64,000 nt of DNA. Origin: Streptomyces virginiae (GTDB taxonomy: Bacteria; Actinomycetota; Actinomycetes; Streptomycetales; Streptomycetaceae). A program made the position numbers and the translations under genes. The stretch spans positions 556,373 through 620,372 of the forward strand of contig NZ_JOAK01000003.1 in assembly GCF_000720455.1 (NCBI RefSeq), in the 5' to 3' direction. A model generated the notes under the pieces. That model was not told the DNA's origin, ran no database searches, and worked only from the letters and a program-made list of their open reading frames with translations. This document shows, in pieces, positions 43,738 through 53,140 of this stretch. Numbering within the stretch: the first letter of the stretch is position 1; the number at the start of each line of letters is the position of its first letter.

Positions 43738-45846
43738 ATGACGGGCACATCGCGCTGGATCCGCCGGCTCGTACCGCTCGCCCTGCTGGTGGTGTGGCTG
43801 GGCGTGGGTGGAACACTCGGTCCTTACGCCGGCAAGCTCGGTGAAGTCGCCACGAACGACCAGGCGGCCTTCCTCCCCCAGAGCGCCGAGTCCACCATGG
43901 TCCTCAAGGCACGCAAGTCCTTCGAGAAGTCCGATTCGGTGCCCGCGATCGTCGTCTGGCAGGCCCGCGACGGGGGTGCGGTCACCGATGCCCAGCGGCA
44001 GGAGGCCACCCGTGCCGTCGCGGGCCTGGCCGGGAAGCAAGGGATCAGCGGACAGCCGTCACCGGCCCAGCCCTCACAGGACGGCCAGGCTCTGCAGGCC
44101 GTGGTGGCGCTCGTCCCGGACCTCGGCGACGGGCTACCGGCCGATATGCAGCAGGTACGCGACGCGGCCGACTCCGTCCCTGCCCTCAAGGCGCAGATCG
44201 CCGGACCCGCGGCAACGCAGGCCGACCTCGCGGACGCCTTCTCAGGAATCGACGGCCTGCTGCTGGGCGTGGCGCTCGGAGCCGTGCTGCTGATCCTGCT
44301 TCTGGTCTACCGCAGCCTGCTGCTTCCACTGATCATCATCATCAGTGCGGTCTTCGCCCTGGGCCTCGCCTGCGCCGCCGTCTACGCCCTGGCGGACCGC
44401 GGCGCCGTCCGTGTGGACGGCCAGGTCCAGGGCATTCTGTCCATCCTGGTCATCGGCGCGGCCACCGACTACGCGCTCCTGCTGGCCGCGCGCTTCCGCG
44501 AGGAACTCGCCGCCCGAGGGGACCGGACGGCCTCGGCGCTCGCCGCCGTCCGACGCTCGGCAGGAGCGATCACCGCCAGCGCCGCCACCGTGGCCCTGGG
44601 CCTGCTCGCCCTGCTCGCGAGCGACCTCACCAACAACAGAGCCCTGGGCCCAGTCGGCGCGATCGGCATCGCCGCTTCCGTGCTCAGCACCCTCACCTTC
44701 CTCCCCGCCGTTCTGGCCCTGCTCGGCCGCACCGCGTTCTGGCCCGCCACGCCCAAGCCCGCTGACACCACGGCGGAGGGCCACTCCGTATGGCGCCGCG
44801 TCGCGGCCATCATCGACAGGGCACCACGCCGCGTCTGGGCATCGACAGCCCTGCTCCTGTGCCTCCTGGCCGCCTTCTCCCCAGCTCTGTCGTCCAAGGG
44901 CGTGCCCCTGGACGAGATCTTCGTCAACGACGCCCCCTCGGTCGCCGCGCAAGAGACCCTCGGCCGGCACTTTCCCGGTGGATCCGGCCAGCCCACAGTG
45001 ATCATCGCCAACGCCGCGAAGACGTCCGAGGTGCAAGCCGCGGCCCGGGCGACGGACGGGGTGGCCACGGCCGCACCCGTAACGGCATCGGGACGTCCCG
45101 GCACCGCCGAGCCGCTCGTCGTCGACGGCCGCATCCGCATCGACGCCACCCTCGAGGACGCCGCCGACAGCGACGCCGCGAAGAACACGGTCGCCGCACT
45201 GCGCACACGCCTGCACGCCGTACAGGACGCCGACGCGATCGTCGGCGGCTACACCGCCCAGCAGTACGACACCCAGCAGACCGCGGCCCGCGACCGAGAG
45301 GTGATCGTCCCCGTCGTCCTCGGCATCATCCTCCTCATCCTGGTGATGCTCCTGCGCTCCCTCCTCATCCCCGTACTGCTCGTGGCCACCGTCGCCCTGA
45401 ACTTCCTGGCCACCCTGGGTGTGTCCACACTCGTCTTCGAGCACCTGCTCGGCTTCAGCGGCACCGACGCCTCCGTCCCCCTCTACGGCTTCGTCTTCCT
45501 CGTCGCGCTCGGCGTCGACTACAACATCTTCCTGATGTCACGCGTCCGCGAGGAGTCCTTCACCCACGGCGTCCGCCAGGGCGTGCTCCGCGGCCTGACC
45601 ACCACCGGCGGCGTCATCACCTCAGCCGGCGTGGTACTGGCCGCCACGTTCGCCGCGCTCATGATCATCCCCCTCGCCTTCCTCATCCAGATCGCCTTCA
45701 TCGTCGCCTTCGGCGTCCTCCTCGACACCCTCGTCGTACGGTCCCTCCTCGTACCGGCACTGGTGATCGACATCGGCCCGCGTGGCTGGTGGCCCAGCTC
45801 GCTGGCCCGCGGACCAGCCCGTATCGTCGCGGGCCGTGCGCATTGA
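43738..45846 (+). CDS. MMPL-family RND-type exporter
   Basis: 702 residues; ATG after CAGGGAG. Two copies of a domain with one helix, an extracellular loop and five helices. The proton-relay motif appears as GAATDYALLLAARFREE in the first half and GVDYNIFLMSRVREE in the second. Such proteins export lipids, polyketides or drugs. Controlled by the adjacent MarR repressor through the palindrome at 43687, a typical drug or fatty-acid efflux arrangement. Confidence 0.9.
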   Translation: MTGTSRWIRRLVPLALLVVWLGVGGTLGPYAGKLGEVATNDQAAFLPQSAESTMVLKARKSFEKSDSVPAIVVWQARDGGAVTDAQRQEATRAVAGLAGKQGISGQPSPAQPSQDGQALQAVVALVPDLGDGLPADMQQVRDAADSVPALKAQIAGPAATQADLADAFSGIDGLLLGVALGAVLLILLLVYRSLLLPLIIIISAVFALGLACAAVYALADRGAVRVDGQVQGILSILVIGAATDYALLLAARFREELAARGDRTASALAAVRRSAGAITASAATVALGLLALLASDLTNNRALGPVGAIGIAASVLSTLTFLPAVLALLGRTAFWPATPKPADTTAEGHSVWRRVAAIIDRAPRRVWASTALLLCLLAAFSPALSSKGVPLDEIFVNDAPSVAAQETLGRHFPGGSGQPTVIIANAAKTSEVQAAARATDGVATAAPVTASGRPGTAEPLVVDGRIRIDATLEDAADSDAAKNTVAALRTRLHAVQDADAIVGGYTAQQYDTQQTAARDREVIVPVVLGIILLILVMLLRSLLIPVLLVATVALNFLATLGVSTLVFEHLLGFSGTDASVPLYGFVFLVALGVDYNIFLMSRVREESFTHGVRQGVLRGLTTTGGVITSAGVVLAATFAALMIIPLAFLIQIAFIVAFGVLLDTLVVRSLLVPALVIDIGPRGWWPSSLARGPARIVAGRAH

Positions 45847-45865
45847 AGTGCTACGGGATGACGGG

Positions 45866-46636
45866 TCACCCGCATGCCGAGGTGCGCACCGGGAGCACGG
45901 TCGAGCACGTCGCGCCCGCCCGCGGCGGAGGGTTCGAGGTGGCCGGAGACCGCGAAGAGCGCCGACACGACGCCGTGGTCCTCGCCCTGGACGCCATCGG
46001 CCTGCGGTCCCTGGTCGCCCGCTCGGAGCGGCTGGGCGATTCAGCCTGGCGGGAGCGCGTGGCGCGGCTGCGCAATGCCCCGCCCTTCCTGGTCACCAGG
46101 CTCTGGCTCGATCGGCCCGTCGCCCCCGACCGGCCCGGATTCCTCGGAACCAGCGGTTTCGGAGGCCTCGACGACATCAGTGTGCTGGACCGCTGGGAGG
46201 ACGAGGCGGCCATCTGGGCGGCACGCACCGGGGGATCCGTCGTGGAACTGCACGCCTACGCCGTCGACCCGCGCGCGCAGCGCACCGCAGAGGAGCGGCA
46301 ACTCGAGGAACAGCTGCACCGTGTGTACCCGGAGACCCGCGCCGCGACGGTGGTCGACGTCCGCCACGAATGGCGCGAGGACTGCCCGTTGTTCCCGGTG
46401 GGTGACTACGCGGACCGCCCCACCATCCGTACCTCCGATCCCTGCCTGGTGGTTGCGGGCGACGCCGTGCGCACCGACCTTCCGGTCGCACTGATGGAAC
46501 GGGCGGCCACGACCGGCTTCCAGCCGCGAACGCTCTGCTCGAACGCCGGGGTCTGCGTGGGCAGACCCTGTGGACGGTGCCGGACCGGGGCCGTGCCGCC
46601 GTACTGCGCAAGGCGGCCGCCTGGGCCGGTCGCTGA
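45866..46636 (+). pseudogene. Isorenieratene synthase (CrtU)-like FAD enzyme, C-terminal remnant
   Basis: Follows the MMPL stop without a start or ribosome site. It reads HAEVRTGSTVEHVAPARGGG, DAVVLALDAIGLRSLVA, LWLDRPVAPDRPGFLGTSGF and GGSVVELHAYAVDPRAQ, then VVAGDAVRTDLPVALMERAA. That is the C-terminal half of CrtU-type carotene desaturase/methyltransferases with the final FAD-binding segment. After MERAATTGF the frame shifts by one; the expected ending NALLERRGLRGQTLWTVPDRG appears in another frame to the stop at 46636. N-terminal half missing plus frameshift, so it is not functional. Confidence 0.75.
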
Positions 46637-46894
46637 GGCACGGCCGGGCGGCGGTACGGGCGGGCACGGAGGGGCAGGACACCGCGCAGCCGCGCCCGGC
46701 ACCTCGGGCCGGGCGCCGCCGCCAAAGCTGCCCGGGCGATCCCGGAGTCGGCGCGGACCGCCCGAGAGGCGCTCGGCCGCCACGGCGTGGCTTCCCGACG
46801 TTCTGCCTCGATCCGCTGCCGGCGATGCGTGCCGTCTGTGCAGGCTCGTGTTCCTACTGGCCGCTGCCGCCGACCCGTTTCCCGAGCGATGGGT

Positions 46895-48232
46895 TCACCT
46901 CGCAGGTCCGGACCGGCTCATCGCCCCCAGCAGCCGGGCGGCGGCGTAGTCCGGCCCACCTTCGCCCGGTCCTCGTGACCACCGCTTCATGCTGGGACCG
47001 ACGGTCTCGTACAGGGTGTCCAGTACGGCCGGAACGTCGCCGGGTGCCAGCGCGTTCGGATCCCGTGCGAGCCCCACACCGGCGCGTTCGACGTCGCGTG
47101 CCACGGCGAACTGATCGCTGGAGAAGGGAAGGACCAGCGCCGGGACTCCGGAATGGAGGCATTCGGTGAAGGAGTTGGCACCCCCGTGGTGGACCATGGC
47201 GTCCACGTGCGGAAGCAGGGCCTGTTGCGGAACTGACGGCGCGACGACGACGCGGTCACCGGCCAGGTCGGCGAGAGCGGCCGTTCGTCCCCCCGCGGCG
47301 ACGATCACGGCCGTCCTGCTGGTACTGCCCAACGCCCCCGACACGACGGCGCGCAACACATCGTCGCGGGCGGACAGGAAGGTGCCGAGCGCGATGAGGA
47401 CGACCCTGTCCGCCGTGCCGCGCAGCCGCCGCAATCGCCCTGGCCACTCGCCGTCCAGCGGCTGGGTCAGGCCGACCATGTGACCCGCGTACACACGCTC
47501 AGGTCCCTCAGGCGGGACCGGTAGCCAAGACAGTTGCGGATACGAGTACAGGACGGCGTGGGGTGAGGTCAGGGCGAACGCCCGGCCCGGGTGGGGCGCG
47601 TGCGGCGCCCGGTCGCGGGCGAACGCCTCGAACAGAGCTGTGAAGGCCCGGTCGTTTTCGCGCGCAACAGCAGTCAGGCCGGCCAGCCGACGCGGGTCGG
47701 GCCGCAGGGCGGCGGGCCAGTCGTAGGGGACGCCGAACCAGCTGCCGGGCCCTGCCGGAACGTAGGTCGGGTGCCCAGGGCAGAACGATGCGAAGCGCAC
47801 CCGGAGGCAGTACAGGGCGAGGGTCACCGCATAACTGAGCTGGTCCACCACGTACCAGTCCGGGCGCCAGCGCTCGTCGAGGGCGCGCAGGCTCTCGAAT
47901 ACGGTGTCCGGGTCGGCCAGCATGTCGGCACGGCGGTGACGGGCCTGAACCGTCAGTGCGGGTACCGCCCCGAAGCGTGTGGCCTCGAGGAACTCGGCCA
48001 GCCGGGCGGTCTCCGCCGATTCCTGCTCCGTCGTTTCGGCCACGCCGGTGTTCGCATTGCGCGTCACGGTCAGGGGCACGAAACGGACGCCTGCGCGGAC
48101 CGCCAGATCCTCGAAGGCCTCCGAACATGCGAAGTGCACTTCCGTGCCGCGATCCCGCAGTGCCGACGCGAGCACCGCCATGGGGCCGGCATGGGAGGAG
48201 AACGGGGGGCTGATGATCACGACGCGAGGCAT
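46895..48232 (-). CDS. Family 1 (MGT-type) glycosyltransferase
   Basis: 445 residues in a GT-B fold. N-terminus VVIISPPFSSHAGPMAVLASAL; acceptor-side region with a YVVDQLSYAVTLALY segment; C-terminal UDP/dTDP-sugar site VDAMVHHGGANSFTECLHSGVP and LVLPFSSDQF, which is the HxGGxNS...P...DQ signature of macrolide and sterol-type glycosyltransferases. It probably glycosylates a small hydrophobic molecule; a carotenoid is conceivable next to the crtU relic. It is divergent from another glycosyltransferase gene at 48388, 155 bp away. Confidence 0.85.
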   Translation of the reverse strand: MPRVVIISPPFSSHAGPMAVLASALRDRGTEVHFACSEAFEDLAVRAGVRFVPLTVTRNANTGVAETTEQESAETARLAEFLEATRFGAVPALTVQARHRRADMLADPDTVFESLRALDERWRPDWYVVDQLSYAVTLALYCLRVRFASFCPGHPTYVPAGPGSWFGVPYDWPAALRPDPRRLAGLTAVARENDRAFTALFEAFARDRAPHAPHPGRAFALTSPHAVLYSYPQLSWLPVPPEGPERVYAGHMVGLTQPLDGEWPGRLRRLRGTADRVVLIALGTFLSARDDVLRAVVSGALGSTSRTAVIVAAGGRTAALADLAGDRVVVAPSVPQQALLPHVDAMVHHGGANSFTECLHSGVPALVLPFSSDQFAVARDVERAGVGLARDPNALAPGDVPAVLDTLYETVGPSMKRWSRGPGEGGPDYAAARLLGAMSRSGPAR

Positions 48233-48387
48233 ACATCTGTCTTCGGCCCGATGGGGACGCTCGGATGCGCGCGTCGGGGGACCAGACCCCCGCCACCCCG
48301 TGCGGAATGCCGTGTGACCGAGTGCATCCGAGTGCGGTCGACCGGGAGAAACCCGCTGCGTCGTACGTTTCTCACCAAGGAGACCAC

Positions 48388-50448
48388 GTGTTTGATCCTT
48401 CAGCGCAGCCGTGGGACACCGCGGTGGCGCCGCCGCCCCGGGACGATATGGACCCGCTCGTCGCAGCGAGAAGCGGCTTTTTCCGGGGTGCGGGCGCGGA
48501 CGTACGGGGGACTGCTGCAGGCGTGCCCTTCAGCGGCGACCTGACGGTTCTGCTGGAGGCCGAGTACGGTGTCCGCCCCTGTTCGGTGCCGTCGGGGAAG
48601 GCCGACGCGCTCAGCCGCGAGGACACCGCCGTCGCGTCGCTGCGCCGGGCGTGCCGCCTCGCCGTTCCGCTCACCCCCGAGGCGCTGCTGGCCCACAGCC
48701 ATGACGGGCCCAGACTCGCCGCGGTCCTGACCGAGATGTGGCCCGAAACAGTACGCCGCCACGGCGAGCAGTACGCCGAGGAAACGCTGCGCCACATGTT
48801 GCTGCGAGGTGCGCCGGATGCCGCGCGTACGGCCTTCCTGCTGGACTGCGCGGAATCGGTCGGCCTGCGTCCGCTGTCCGCCGCCGAGGCGGCGCACCAT
48901 GCCTCATGCCATGACCGAGGCGTTCGGCATGCCGTGTGGCGTTACCTGCACCAGCTTCCCGACGGCATCACACACCTGCCGGGCACCGGGGCGGCGGCCG
49001 ACCCCTATGAGAGGCTGCTCCTCCAGCCGCAGGTCCTCGCTGGGCAGGAAGGGTGGCCGGCAACCGGCATCGTCGTCGCGCAGAGCATGCTCCAGGGCGA
49101 ACTGGATGCACCGGGCCACGGGTCGAGCGGCGGACTGTCCGTGCTGCTGGGCGGACTGGGTGACCGCCTGGCCCTGAGCCCCGGCATCGGTTGCGTGCTG
49201 ACGGTGGTGACGTCGGGGCACGAAGGACTCGAACGCGACCCCCTCCTGCTGCGCGAGCGCCGTCCGGGCCATTGGGTGCTGCGCCTTCCGGTCGACGCCG
49301 CGGCGTCACCCCAGCCGGACGAATGGCCGGCCCACCGGGCTGCCCTCGCCTGGTGGGCCACCCGTCTTCTGGGCGCCATGCCCCGCCCTGTCGATCTCGT
49401 GCACGTGCGATACGGCGACGACGGCAGCCTGGCGCTCGCGCGCGCGGCGGACCGGACCGGAGCACGGCTCTTCTTCACCGCGACCCCTGATCCCCACCGC
49501 AACTTGGCGCGCAAGCATGCCGAGGCCGGACCGGACGACGCGGAGCGAGCGGAAGTGCTCCGCGACGATCTCCACCGGGTCTTCTGCGCCGACCGTCTGG
49601 TGGACCGTGCCGACGCTGTCGTCGGCATCCCGGGACGCCCCGGAACCCGGGACCTGCTCCGCTACTTTCCCTCCCTCGGCACGCGATACGGTCCCACGGG
49701 GCCGGCTGCCCCGCCCGAGGGGATCGCACCCTACATCCCGGCCGAGCGCGAGACCTCTCTGCGGCAGGCGATGCTGGAAGAACTGTTCGCCGACGGCGGC
49801 CGTTCCGATGCGCTGTCGCCGGACGACAGGGCGCTTCCCCTGCTGCTGTGTGTGGGGCGGCTGCACCCGGTCAAGCAACAGGACCTGCTCGTGCGCACGT
49901 GGCTCGCCACGGAACTGTGGCGCACGAGCACGCTGGTCGTGGTCGGCGGCAGCAGAGACCGCCCGACCTTGCACGAGCAGCGCATGCGCGCCACGTTCGG
50001 CCCCCTGCTCGCCGGCCGGGAAGCAGCGGCACGCCGCTTGGCGCTGGTCCCCGCGATGCCGAACGACCGCATCCGACGCCTCGAGCGAGCCCTGGCCGAC
50101 ACGGCCAATGGCGTACCGGCCTGGTACGTGTGCCCCAGTGCCAAGGAGGAGTTCGGGATCGCGGTGCTGGAGGCGATGGAGGCGGGACTGCCCGCGGCGG
50201 GGCCCCGCCGCGGGGGAGTGCCCCACTATCTGCAGGACGGGGTCAACGGCATCCTGCTGGACACAGGTTCCGCCGCCGACCTGGCACGTGGCCTGCACAG
50301 GCTGGCCTCCGTTCCGGAGGAGCGCCGCCGCCGCATGGGGCAGGCGGCGCGAGGCACGGTGACGGAGCGCTACTCCGTGGCCGAGATGGCGGAGGCCCTG
50401 AGAGTCGAGTACCTGGCGGCTACCGGGGAGAGAAGCCAGGGCGGCTGA
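48388..50448 (+). CDS. Large family 4-type glycosyltransferase with N-terminal extension
   Basis: 686 residues; GTG after AAGGAGACCAC. The C-terminal ~450 residues are GT-B with LLLCVGRLHPVKQQDLLVRT and the E-x7-E motif EEFGIAVLEAMEAG that defines GT4. The N-terminal ~220 residues are mainly helical (LTPEALLAHSHDGP, LSAAEAAHHASCHD) and not recognised. The arrangement resembles sucrose synthase and sucrose-phosphate synthase-like bacterial proteins, with a helical regulatory part before GT4, but the product is unknown. Confidence 0.75.
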   Translation: MFDPSAQPWDTAVAPPPRDDMDPLVAARSGFFRGAGADVRGTAAGVPFSGDLTVLLEAEYGVRPCSVPSGKADALSREDTAVASLRRACRLAVPLTPEALLAHSHDGPRLAAVLTEMWPETVRRHGEQYAEETLRHMLLRGAPDAARTAFLLDCAESVGLRPLSAAEAAHHASCHDRGVRHAVWRYLHQLPDGITHLPGTGAAADPYERLLLQPQVLAGQEGWPATGIVVAQSMLQGELDAPGHGSSGGLSVLLGGLGDRLALSPGIGCVLTVVTSGHEGLERDPLLLRERRPGHWVLRLPVDAAASPQPDEWPAHRAALAWWATRLLGAMPRPVDLVHVRYGDDGSLALARAADRTGARLFFTATPDPHRNLARKHAEAGPDDAERAEVLRDDLHRVFCADRLVDRADAVVGIPGRPGTRDLLRYFPSLGTRYGPTGPAAPPEGIAPYIPAERETSLRQAMLEELFADGGRSDALSPDDRALPLLLCVGRLHPVKQQDLLVRTWLATELWRTSTLVVVGGSRDRPTLHEQRMRATFGPLLAGREAAARRLALVPAMPNDRIRRLERALADTANGVPAWYVCPSAKEEFGIAVLEAMEAGLPAAGPRRGGVPHYLQDGVNGILLDTGSAADLARGLHRLASVPEERRRRMGQAARGTVTERYSVAEMAEALRVEYLAATGERSQGG

Positions 50449-50482
50449 TGACGGTTGCCGCCAGTCGTGGGCTCCGGGCGAA

Positions 50483-50535
50483 CCCGGCACCCGGCACCCG
50501 GCACCCGGTGCCAGGTGCCCGGTGCCCGGTGCCCG
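50483..50535. terminator. Hairpin made of iterated 7-bp units
   Basis: CACCCGG is repeated three times on the left and GGTGCCC three times on the right around CCGGTGCCA. The arms pair with about one mismatch per unit. It lies between converging genes (stops 50448 and 50619) and is probably a bidirectional terminator built by repeat slippage. Confidence 0.6.
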
Positions 50536-50618
50536 ACGAGGTTGACGGCCCGCCCGGTCGTCCGGAGGGGCCGCCGAGCCGCCGCCTGCATACGAGCGCA
50601 AAAACCGTATATAGGATG

Positions 50619-51728
50619 TCATGCAACGATTTCTTCGCTCTTGGTGCCGCGTTCGGATGCATGGGCGGCTTCGGTGTGCGCGGATCCCGGCGCCCGCTCC
50701 ACTCCGTCGGATGTTCCTTCGTCGACGGGACGATTGGCGGAGACCATGATCCTCACAGCGTCCCCCAGGCCGTGCGGCCTCAGCAGTTCCGGGTCGGGAC
50801 GCAGCCCCCATCCCGGGCCGCACAGCAGAACGTGGCTACGGGTGCGCGCGCCGTGGATCCCCCAGCGCTGTGACGCGAGATGACGTGCCATGGGAAGGTC
50901 GGCGGTGTTCCGGGATTGCGACCACAGGGCGACTGCCGCCGGGGCGACTCGGTGCACGGTGGCTTCCAGGGCTTCGACCGGCACTGACCCGCCCAGCATC
51001 AGGACACGTTGACCGCGATCCCTCAGCGCGGCGGTGAGCGCCTCCAGGGGAAGGGTGTGTTGTTCGCCGGGCAGACACGCCAGGAGGGCAGGGCGTCCGT
51101 CCGCCGGCTTGCGGCGAGCCATAGAGCCTGCGTAGGCGTATCGAAGGGCTGCGGAGATGTGCCAGGACAGCATGTGTTCCACTTCCACGTACCGGTCGTC
51201 GGACGACTCCCATTTCCGCCCCACGTACCGCAGGGTCGGCATCAGCACTTCGTCCCACGCGGCGATCAGGCCGTACGCTTCGATGCAGCCCATGATCTGC
51301 TCGTGGACGGCTTCGGCGTCCATGCGCACCGCTGCTCGAGCGAGCCCCCGGCCGCGTCGGCGTGAGTCCTCCGGTGTCAGGTCCTCTCCCTGCGGATCGT
51401 CCGTACCGGTCGACGGCTCGACCGGCGTCCGATCGAAGGGTGCGACGACCGCCGTGGCATGTCCCGAGCGGACCTCGCTGGCATGATTCTTGGCGGCGCG
51501 CGCCGCCTCGGCCGGGGGCACGCCTTCCGCCGTCAGGCGGCACATTTCCTGGACCATCGCGACATCCCGTGCCGTCCATCGCCGGTGACGTCCTTCGACC
51601 CTCGTCGCAGGTCCCAATCCGTAGCGGCGATCCCAGGAACGCAACGTGGTGGGGGAGATGCCGAGCTTCCGCGCGAGGCCCCCGGTCGTCACGCCGGCCC
51701 CGGAGCCGCGATCCCCGTTCCCGTCCAT
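50619..51728 (-). CDS. LitR/CarH-like MerR-family regulator with cobalamin-binding domain
   Basis: 369 residues; ATG after GGAGGCGGAG. N-terminal MerR HTH (TGGLARKLGISPTTLRSWDRRYGLGP). Residues ~125-200 are a B12-binding helical bundle with W173...E184-H185, close to the CarH Wx9EH motif but with ten residues between. The Rossmann part has LACLPGEQHTLPLEAL, where His224 is the candidate lower ligand for cobalamin. LitR/CarH proteins bind adenosylcobalamin and release DNA on light, controlling carotenoid genes. The carotenoid relic at 45866 and ECF sigma gene immediately upstream fit a lit-type light locus. Confidence 0.85.
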   Translation of the reverse strand: MDGNGDRGSGAGVTTGGLARKLGISPTTLRSWDRRYGLGPATRVEGRHRRWTARDVAMVQEMCRLTAEGVPPAEAARAAKNHASEVRSGHATAVVAPFDRTPVEPSTGTDDPQGEDLTPEDSRRRGRGLARAAVRMDAEAVHEQIMGCIEAYGLIAAWDEVLMPTLRYVGRKWESSDDRYVEVEHMLSWHISAALRYAYAGSMARRKPADGRPALLACLPGEQHTLPLEALTAALRDRGQRVLMLGGSVPVEALEATVHRVAPAAVALWSQSRNTADLPMARHLASQRWGIHGARTRSHVLLCGPGWGLRPDPELLRPHGLGDAVRIMVSANRPVDEGTSDGVERAPGSAHTEAAHASERGTKSEEIVA

Positions 51729-51907
51729 CTCCGCCTCCACCGCCGCAGTGCACGTGCCACACCGATGTGTTCTCCGTTCGGGCGGGCTGCGGATGCGTCA
51801 CGACCGGACGCGCGAGGAAGCGATCGGCGGTTTGCAGCCGCCACCAGGCGCTGCGCCGGGCGCTGCCGACGCGGGGCCCGACATTTCTACCGCCCGATCC
51901 GAGAGGA

Positions 51908-52597
51908 TCAGAGAGGGCATGACGTTGCGGGGGCACCATCAGATGGAGTGGGGGGATCCATCACGCGGCGCAGCGAGTGCAAGGCCCTGCGGATGTGGCT
52001 CTTGACCGTACCCAGCGGCAGCCCCGTGTGCTCGGAGATCTGCACCTGGGTCATGTCGCCGTACACGGCCATTCCCAGCAGACGCCGTTGCACCGGAGTC
52101 AGACGTTCGAATTTCTGCAGGACGAGGACGCGGTTGACGGCGGCCTCGCTCTCGTCGAAGCCCCAGTGCCGGACCGCCTCCTCCTGCTGGGCCGCCGACA
52201 TGTTCTCGATGTCGGCTCGGCGGGTCCGCGCCGCGTGCGCGTCCGCGATGGCGTGGCGCGTGATGCCGACGAGCCAGGCGGCCAGAGGGGCCCGGTCCTG
52301 CCGGTACCCGGCACGTCCCCGCCAGGCGGCCATGAAGACCTGCTGGGTCACATCCTCGGCGTCCCGGACGTCGTTCAGGGAACGCCGAGCGAGCGTGTAG
52401 ACCAGGGCACCCCACCGCTGGTATGCCAGAGCCAATGCTTGCTCGTCCCCGGCGCGGAAGCGATGGGCAAGGTCGGCGTCCGTGCCCGTCTCCGCTTGCT
52501 GCGGAGACGGATCCGACATCCGGAGCGTGTCGGAGTCGCACCACCGCGTGCGCTCTGTGTCGGCGCTCAGGTGAGTGTCGGGCCGAGCAGTGGCCAT
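51908..52597 (-). CDS. ECF RNA polymerase sigma factor
   Basis: 229 residues from the ATG at 52597, chosen for its AGGAG site; a start at 52519 would remove a 26-residue leader. Region 2: AHRFRAGDEQALALAYQRWG and NDVRDAEDVTQQVFMAAWRG. Region 4: LTPVQRRLLGMAVYGDMTQV with LPLGTVKSHIRRALHSLRRV for -35 recognition. It most resembles SigK/ECF19-type factors, which pair with RskA-type anti-sigmas such as the divergent 53141 gene, and sits 179 bp upstream of litR on the same strand as in light-responsive loci. Confidence 0.9.
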   Translation of the reverse strand: MATARPDTHLSADTERTRWCDSDTLRMSDPSPQQAETGTDADLAHRFRAGDEQALALAYQRWGALVYTLARRSLNDVRDAEDVTQQVFMAAWRGRAGYRQDRAPLAAWLVGITRHAIADAHAARTRRADIENMSAAQQEEAVRHWGFDESEAAVNRVLVLQKFERLTPVQRRLLGMAVYGDMTQVQISEHTGLPLGTVKSHIRRALHSLRRVMDPPTPSDGAPATSCPL

Positions 52598-53140
52598 CGT
52601 TGGCTCCTGGGTCGATGTACAGAGATGCCACGACAGTCCTTCGAAACGATGCAGGGCTGCAATCTGCGCCGTTGCTGCATCGAAATGAGCGGTCGGGGCC
52701 TGCATCTCTGAGTGACCCACCAGGGGAACAACCGGCTGCACTCACTCACAGGAAGTGAGCTCTTCGATGGGAGCGAGCCGTGAACTTCCCCTTCCCTGCC
52801 GTCGCCCGCACCACCCCCGCCCCGTCACCGGGCCCTGTGCAGCCGGTGGCGACGGGCGGCGCCGTGACTCCCCGGGACAGAGCCGAGAACGGCCGACGCC
52901 GACAGCGTTGCGGCTGCTCCTCGTGCCGTTACCGGGCCGCGTCGAAGCAGCCCTGCACGCTCTCTTCCGGCGCCGGGCTGCGGCCCATGCCCGGGTGGCG
53001 TGTGGAGGTGACCATGACGGAGGGCGAACCGGTCGGCGTCGCCTCGGGCCGAAGCGTGCCCGCTCAGGTGTACCCCCCGGAGCTTCCCTTTCACACGCGG
53101 GCGATCCCGCAGCCAACCGGCGCGAGGGAGGCGGAACACA
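52598..53140. other. 543-base divergent promoter region without a clear gene
   Basis: Lies between the sigma and anti-sigma genes. A plus-strand frame from a GTG at 52780 runs to 53160, but its Pro/Arg/Gly-rich translation looks non-natural and overlaps the anti-sigma start, so I do not call it. The space may carry autoregulated ECF promoters, but no clear -35/-10 pair can be assigned by eye. Confidence 0.4.

Noticed and set aside
44790..46949. A 719-codon plus-strand frame across the MMPL and crtU region
   Set aside because: The first third is an out-of-frame shadow of the MMPL gene; only 45866 onward resembles a protein, and that lacks a start and is frameshifted.
50483..50535. Possible CRISPR-like or direct-repeat array
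   Set aside because: Units are 7 bp and inverted about a centre, so it is a hairpin with iterated arms, not repeats with spacers.
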